From the NCBI RefSeq assembly GCF_026242055.1, contig NZ_JAPJDL010000002.1:310001-374000 (forward strand): DNA of 64,000 bases. Reading direction: 5' to 3'. The stretch's first letter is position 1; each line of letters begins with the position of its first letter. Below are positions 59,729 to 64,000 of the stretch, piece after piece. A program made the translations under genes and the position numbers. The notes beneath the pieces were generated by a model. That model searched no databases and was not told the DNA's origin. It saw only the letters and a list, made by a program, of their open reading frames with translations. The stretch comes from Lentzea sp. NEAU-D7. GTDB lineage: Bacteria > Actinomycetota > Actinomycetes > Mycobacteriales > Pseudonocardiaceae.

Positions 59729-60273
59729 GATCCGGTCAGCGTAGCGACATCCGAGATCCGCGCGAACCGGCCGGCCAGCACGTACTCGGTGCGCTCGATG
59801 ATCTCCCCGACCCCGAGCACCTTCCCGGTGCGCCAGTGCGGCAGCGGCATGGTCGCCGTCGCGTCCGTCACGAACGTCATGTCGAACCCGAGGTCCGACC
59901 CGACCCGCGTCGTGGTCTCACAGCACTGCTCGGTCCGGATGCCGCTGATCAGCAACTCCCGCACACCCCGCGTCGTCAGCGTCTGCTGCAGGTTCGTCGT
60001 GGTGAACGCGTTGTGCGCGGTCTTGGTGAGAACCGGCTCGTCGTCGAGCGGCTTGAGCCCGTCGATCAGCCGCACGTGCCCGAGCGCGGGGTCGAACACG
60101 TCGCCGGAACCGGGCTCGGAGTGCAGCACCCACACGACGAGGTCACCGGCGTCGCGGCTCATGTCGACCAGCTGGTTCACCTTGCCGGCGATGTCGGGCT
60201 CGGACACCTCGGCCCAGTTGGCCCGCTGGCGGAACGACTCCTGCACGTCGATGACGATCAATGCTCGCTTCAT
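59725..60273 (-). CDS. isochorismatase-family cysteine hydrolase
   Basis: It has 182 residues. The triad is Asp9 in VIDVQESF, Lys84 in VLTKTAHNAF and Cys117 in SGIRTEQCCET. It is similar in length and motif spacing to the hydrolase at 58195 but clearly diverged in sequence, so either an old duplication or a different substrate. ATG at 60273 has GAGGAC upstream. It is first in the operon with the GlxA-type regulator. The function is unknown. Confidence 0.88.
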   Translation of the reverse strand: MKRALIVIDVQESFRQRANWAEVSEPDIAGKVNQLVDMSRDAGDLVVWVLHSEPGSGDVFDPALGHVRLIDGLKPLDDEPVLTKTAHNAFTTTNLQQTLTTRGVRELLISGIRTEQCCETTTRVGSDLGFDMTFVTDATATMPLPHWRTGKVLGVGEIIERTEYVLAGRFARISDVATLTGS

Positions 60274-60362
60274 GTCCTCAGCCTCGCGGGCTCGCGGGGG
60301 TGGGGACAGGCACGACCCGGCCGGGGAGCGGACGGATCCGGTCACCGTGCCATGATCGGGTC

Positions 60363-61412
60363 ATGGCCTTACGCGTGCTGGCGGGCGACCCCGAGGACCC
60401 CAACTACGGTGCGGAAGTCACCTTGACGGTGGAGACCGGCGGAGGGCGGTGGGACGGGCGTGGTGCGCCGTTCGTGCGGCTCGTCGGCACCGAAGGCGAT
60501 CGGAAGATCCTGATCGGCCAGGCACGTGTCGAGGACACGAGGTTGAGCGTGATCATCAGCGCGGTCTGGAGCGAGGAAGGCCGCTGGCACGAGGTGCCGT
60601 GGCAGAACGACTACCTGGGGGACACCCTCAAACACCCCAGGCACCGTGTGCCGGCTGACGAGCACGCCGCCGAGGTCGTCGCGAAGGCCATCGCGGAGGG
60701 TTCCCGAAGCGTTGTCGGCCAGTTGCGCGATCTGCGCTACGCAATGGAACGCCAGGTCGCCGAGCTCCTCGCGCCACGCAGCGGTGGGCAACCGCGCAGC
60801 GCGACCGCGTTGCGGATGGTGATGGTCCAGCTCGTCGAGCTGTCGACGGCGTTCAGCCGCGCTCGCGACCGCGCCCTCGAGTGCCTGCGCGAGTACACGT
60901 GGCAGCCGAACGACCGTGCGAAGCGGCACGTCGAGGCGATGGACGTGGAGCTCTCGGACGAGGTGACGCGCCTGCAGTCGTTGCTGGGCAGCGTGTCGAC
61001 GTTCGCCGTGGCACAGGAGGGCGAGGCCCAGCAACGCTTCAACATGCTCGCCGCGGTGGCGGCAGCCGGGCTCGGTCTGCCCGCCCTGATCCTTTCGCTG
61101 TACGGCGCGGACGACTACCTGCCGTTCACGTGGGACACGGCGTGGCGGGGTCTGGTGCCGATCGCGATCGCGCTGAGCGTTGCCGCGGCGGTCATCCTGC
61201 GCCGCATGCCCGTCCAGGCCACGGCGAAGCACTACAAAGCGGCGTTCGGCCTCATCGCGGGCTTGATCGGCATACTGCTCCTGGCGGGCCTCGTGGCTCC
61301 CCCTAAAGCGGACGGCGGCCGGCGAACCCCAGATCAGCCCGGTGGTACCAGCTCAACGACCGGTCGCCCTCCAGCCAGCACAACAGGACTGGAACCCCCT
61401 CCCTCTCGCTAG
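60363..61412 (+). CDS. CorA-like coiled-coil membrane protein
   Basis: It has 349 residues. The N-terminal ~90 residues look soluble, then a long helical part (about 100-230) leads into the membrane, as in CorA magnesium channels. Helices: NMLAAVAAAGLGLPALILSL ending in YGA where CorA has GMN, then LVPIAIALSVAAAVIL, then FGLIAGLIGILLLAGLV. The CorA signature GMN is lost, so ion transport is uncertain. ATG at 60363 follows CATGAT by 6 bases. The Pro/Thr/Ser tail (from residue about 314) is encoded opposite DUF2203 in a 110-base antisense overlap. Confidence 0.7.
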   Translation: MALRVLAGDPEDPNYGAEVTLTVETGGGRWDGRGAPFVRLVGTEGDRKILIGQARVEDTRLSVIISAVWSEEGRWHEVPWQNDYLGDTLKHPRHRVPADEHAAEVVAKAIAEGSRSVVGQLRDLRYAMERQVAELLAPRSGGQPRSATALRMVMVQLVELSTAFSRARDRALECLREYTWQPNDRAKRHVEAMDVELSDEVTRLQSLLGSVSTFAVAQEGEAQQRFNMLAAVAAAGLGLPALILSLYGADDYLPFTWDTAWRGLVPIAIALSVAAAVILRRMPVQATAKHYKAAFGLIAGLIGILLLAGLVAPPKADGGRRTPDQPGGTSSTTGRPPASTTGLEPPPSR

Positions 61413-61644
61413 GGAAGTCCACGAGCAACGGCGCGAGGCCCTTCAGCTCCGCCCCGGTCTTCTGCACGGTCTCCATCAGCTCGTCCAGCCGGGCCTGCGC
61501 GGCCTTGAACTCGGGCAGGCCGCCCAGCGGGGAGCCCCCGACGGCCAGCTCGGCGGCGTCGGCGCGCAGGCGCACGATCTCGTCGAGCACGGGCAGCAGC
61601 CGTGCGAGCTCGGTCTGCGCCTCGGAGAGCGTGAACAGTCCCAC
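61303..61644 (-). CDS. DUF2203 protein
   Basis: It has 113 residues and fits the DUF2203 family: LFTLSEAQTELARLLPVLDE, KGLAPLLVDFPSEREGVPVL and CWLEGDRSLSWYHRADLGFAG ending RRPL. The role is unknown. GTG at 61644 is the first start in the domain; the frame is open upstream but divergent from an aldo/keto reductase on the other strand at 61672. The last third is overlapped by the CorA-like gene. Confidence 0.82.
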   Translation of the reverse strand: MGLFTLSEAQTELARLLPVLDEIVRLRADAAELAVGGSPLGGLPEFKAAQARLDELMETVQKTGAELKGLAPLLVDFPSEREGVPVLLCWLEGDRSLSWYHRADLGFAGRRPL

Positions 61645-61671
61645 GCCGCCAAGGCTGGCACAGTGGGAGGA

Positions 61672-62544
61672 ATGACGTGGCGACTGGGTGACCTCACCGT
61701 GAACCGGGTCGGGTTCGGCGCGATGCGACTGCCGCAGCGGGGGACGGCGTTCGACCGCCGGGCCGAGCCGCGTGACCGCGGGCAGGCCGTCGAGGTGCTC
61801 CGCAGGGCCGTCGAGCTCGGGGTGAACCACATCGACACGGCCGCCTTCTACTTCTCCGCCACGCGGTCGGCGAACGAGCTGATCAACAGTGCGCTGTCGC
61901 CGTACCCGGAGGACCTGGTGATCGCCACCAAGGTCGGGCCCGGCCGCACGCCGCAGGGACAGTGGCTGCCGCTCGCGACCCCGGAGCAGCTCAAGGGCCA
62001 GGTCGAGGAGAACCTGCGGCAGCTCGGCCGCGACCACCTCGACGTGGTCAACCTGCGGATCAGCGGCCTGGACGACCTCAGCGCGCACTTCGAGCGGCTC
62101 GCGGAGCTGCAGCGGGACGGGCTGGTCCGGCACCTCGGGCTGTCCAACGTGAAGCCGCACCACCTCGACCAGGCGCAGAGGATCGCGACCGTGGTGTGCG
62201 TGCAGAACTCCTACGGGCTCGGGCACCACCCCGAGCAGGACGACTTCGTCGGCGTGTGCGGGGAGCGGGGCATCGCGTACGTGCCGTTCTTCGCGCTCGC
62301 CGGTGCCAACCAGGAGGCCGGGACGTCGGCCGAGGACGACGTCGTCACGGAGATCGCGCATGCCCGCGGTGCCTCGCCCGCGCAGGTCCGGCTGGCGTGG
62401 ACGCTGGCGCGCGGGCCGCACGTGCTGGTCATCCCCGGCACGGGCGACCCGGCGCACCTGCGGGAGAACGTCGAGGCGGGTGAGCTGGACCTCGGCCCGG
62501 AGGAGCTGACCCGCCTCGACGCCGCGCACCTCAGCGGCGGTTGA
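61672..62544 (+). CDS. aldo/keto reductase
   Basis: It reduces carbonyl groups with NADPH. It has 290 residues. Catalytic residues: Asp55, Tyr60 and Lys87 in NHIDTAAFYF and DLVIATKVG. The usual fourth residue, His in QLH-type motifs, is replaced by Asn-Leu-Arg in HLDVVNLRISG, as in a group of actinobacterial members. GLSNVKPHHLDQA and HVLVIPGTGDPAHLREN bind the cofactor. GGGAGG lies before the ATG at 61672. The stop overlaps the ABC permease on the other strand by 14 bases. Confidence 0.9.
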   Translation: MTWRLGDLTVNRVGFGAMRLPQRGTAFDRRAEPRDRGQAVEVLRRAVELGVNHIDTAAFYFSATRSANELINSALSPYPEDLVIATKVGPGRTPQGQWLPLATPEQLKGQVEENLRQLGRDHLDVVNLRISGLDDLSAHFERLAELQRDGLVRHLGLSNVKPHHLDQAQRIATVVCVQNSYGLGHHPEQDDFVGVCGERGIAYVPFFALAGANQEAGTSAEDDVVTEIAHARGASPAQVRLAWTLARGPHVLVIPGTGDPAHLRENVEAGELDLGPEELTRLDAAHLSGG

Positions 62545-63274
62545 TCCGGCCGAACAACCAGGTCGCCCAGCCGAACGCCACGGCCAGCAGCCCGCCGGAC
62601 CACGCCAGCGCGAGCCAGCCCGAGGTGACCGGCTGGTCGTTCAGCAACGTCCGGACCGTCTCGATGACCGGCGTGATCGGCTGGTGCTCGCTGACGGCGC
62701 GCAGCCAGGTCGGCATCGTCTCCACCGGCACGAACGCGCTGCTCAGGTACGGGATGAACAGCATGAAGAACCCGAGCAGGCTCGCCGACTCGACGGTCCG
62801 CGCGATCACGCCGAAGCCCGCCGCGAGCCACGACAGCGCCAGCACGTAGAGCAGCAGCACGCCCATCGCCAGCACCCATCCGGTGACCGAGGCGGCGGGC
62901 CGGAAGCCCATCAGCAGGGCGACCAGCACCACGGCGGACGTCGCGAGGGCGTTGCGGGCGACCGAGGCGACGACGTGGCCGGTCAGCACGGAGAACCCGC
63001 TGACCGGCATCGAGCGGAACCGGTCGACCACGCCCTTCTTCATGTCGTCGGCCACGGACATCGCGGTGGACGTGGCGCCGTAACCGGTGCACAGCACGAG
63101 GATGCCGGGCACCACGTAGTCCACATAGGACTGGACGGAACCGATCGCGCCGCCGAACACGTACACGAACAGCGCCATCATCAGCACCGGCAGCACGATC
63201 GACATGATCACGAGGTCGAGGTTGCGGCGGCTCAGCCGGATGCTGCGGCCGATCATCGTCAGCGACGCGGTCAT
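62531..63274 (-). CDS. ABC-2 type permease of a drug exporter (DrrB-like)
   Basis: It has 247 residues and six membrane helices. It begins MTASLTMIGRSIRLSRRNLD, then IMSIVLPVLMMALFVYVFG. The typical DrrB motif is DDMKKGVVDRFRSMPVSGFS, with PYLSSAFVPVETMPTWLRAV after helix 5. DrrAB systems export anthracyclines and other drugs. The ATG at 63274 overlaps the stop of the ATPase gene. The transported compound is unknown. Confidence 0.9.
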   Translation of the reverse strand: MTASLTMIGRSIRLSRRNLDLVIMSIVLPVLMMALFVYVFGGAIGSVQSYVDYVVPGILVLCTGYGATSTAMSVADDMKKGVVDRFRSMPVSGFSVLTGHVVASVARNALATSAVVLVALLMGFRPAASVTGWVLAMGVLLLYVLALSWLAAGFGVIARTVESASLLGFFMLFIPYLSSAFVPVETMPTWLRAVSEHQPITPVIETVRTLLNDQPVTSGWLALAWSGGLLAVAFGWATWLFGRINRR

Positions 63275-64000
63275 GCCGCCACCGCCGTCAGCGACGTGAA
63301 GACGTCGTCCAGGGTCGGGCGGTGCGCGGACACCCGCAGCACGCCGGCCTGGGCGGTCAGCAGGTCGTCGAGCACGCGGTGCAGGTGCACCGCGCTGCCG
63401 TCGGACGGCACGCTCAAGGTCACGCCGTCGGCCACCCCGCCGGTCACCGCCTGGGCTCGCAGCGCGTCCTGCGCGCTCGGGAAGGTCAGGTCCAGGCGGG
63501 TGCCGCCGACCGAGCTCTTCAACGCGTCCGCGGTGCCGTCCGCGACGACGCCCCCGTTGTTCAGCACCACGATCCGGTCGGCGAGGCGGTCGGCCTCCTC
63601 CAGGTACTGGGTGGTGAGGAAGATCGTCACGCCGTCGCGCACCAGGTCCCCGATCGCGTCCCACATCGTCGTGCGGCTGACCGGGTCCAGGCCTGTGGTC
63701 GGCTCGTCCAGGAACAGCAGCCGCGGCCGCGCCACCAGGCTCATCGCCAGGTCCAGGCGCCGGCGCATGCCGCCCGAGTAGGTGCGCACCCGCCGGTCCG
63801 CCGCCTCGGTCAGGTCGAACCGCTCCAGCAGCCCGAGAGCCCGTGCGCGCGCCTTCGGCCTCGCGAAACCGCGCAGGCGGGCGATCATGACCAGGTTCTC
63901 GCGCCCGGTCTGCTCCTCGTCCACCGCCGCGTACTGCCCGGTCAGGCTGATCGCGCCGCGCACGGCGGCGGCCTCGCGCACCACGTCGGACCCGCACACC
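63271..64000 (-). CDS. ABC transporter ATP-binding protein (DrrA-like), partial
   Basis: The gene runs off the window, so its N-terminus with the Walker A is missing. The visible 243 residues contain the Q-loop region ISLTGQYAAVDEEQTGRENL, the signature TYSGGMRRRLDLAM, Walker B LLFLDEPTTGLDP, and the H-loop position TQYLEEADRLADRI, where Gln-Tyr stands in place of His, as is usual in DrrA (TTQYLEEAD). The C-terminal DrrA domain follows (SAHRPTLDDVFTSLT). It is coupled to the permease at 62531. Confidence 0.9.
   Translation of the reverse strand, partial: VCGSDVVREAAAVRGAISLTGQYAAVDEEQTGRENLVMIARLRGFARPKARARALGLLERFDLTEAADRRVRTYSGGMRRRLDLAMSLVARPRLLFLDEPTTGLDPVSRTTMWDAIGDLVRDGVTIFLTTQYLEEADRLADRIVVLNNGGVVADGTADALKSSVGGTRLDLTFPSAQDALRAQAVTGGVADGVTLSVPSDGSAVHLHRVLDDLLTAQAGVLRVSAHRPTLDDVFTSLTAVAA

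Overview
The window is high-GC DNA from an actinomycete, most likely the order Pseudonocardiales (Lentzea/Saccharothrix/Actinosynnema-like). The family is inferred from gene order and gene types, not from a marker gene. Support for an actinomycete comes from the housekeeping order carA-carB-pyrF-mihF-gmk-rpoZ-coaBC-metK-priA, from an actinobacterial integration host factor, from a PriA that has lost its helicase motifs, from many GTG/TTG starts, and from several genes whose start codon lies 5-8 bases after a TAnnnT -10 box, which suggests leaderless mRNAs.

Layout. 1-9.6 kb: pyrimidine synthesis (carA, carB, pyrF with overlapping start/stop codons), then mihF, gmk, rpoZ, a GC-rich hairpin repeat, coaBC and metK. 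9.7-20 kb: an accessory island inserted between metK and priA. It holds a secreted ricin-type lectin, two very large SARP-type regulators with opposite domain order, a small secreted RTX-repeat protein, a Tat-exported phospholipase C and a beta-helix-like membrane protein. 20-25.8 kb: priA, two unknown small proteins, gamma-glutamyltransferase, a DinB-type protein and a 49-residue membrane protein. 25.8-35 kb: def-fmt-rsmB, a secreted beta-propeller protein, a flavoprotein, then rpe-ribD-ribE-ribBA-ribH plus a PH-domain protein. 35.5-38.3 kb: aconitase.

38.4-64 kb is accessory. It contains an AraC/hydrolase pair; a three-gene operon built around Roadblock-like proteins; an ABC transporter coupled to a third SARP regulator, which carries an in-frame 30-bp minisatellite encoding about 275 extra residues; an FAD monooxygenase; an internally duplicated Gln/Pro-rich membrane protein; a sirtuin; an acyl-CoA ligase; a RipA-like peptidoglycan hydrolase; a TetR/acetyltransferase pair with an operator; an acetyltransferase-barstar fusion; two isochorismatase-fold hydrolases around a GlxA-type regulator; a CorA-like protein overlapping a DUF2203 gene; an aldo/keto reductase; and a drug-export-type ABC system cut by the window end.

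The genes are dense. There are at least eight tail-to-tail antisense overlaps, and strong terminator hairpins sit at 9628, 24859, 28832, 35445, 40049, 48408 and 55251. I see no rRNA, tRNA, CRISPR array, transposase or phage gene. The best candidates for undescribed biology are the repeat-expanded SARP regulator (43592-47152), the Roadblock operon (40104-41663), the acetyltransferase-barstar fusion (56381-57112) and the paired opposite-architecture SARPs (10276-16246).
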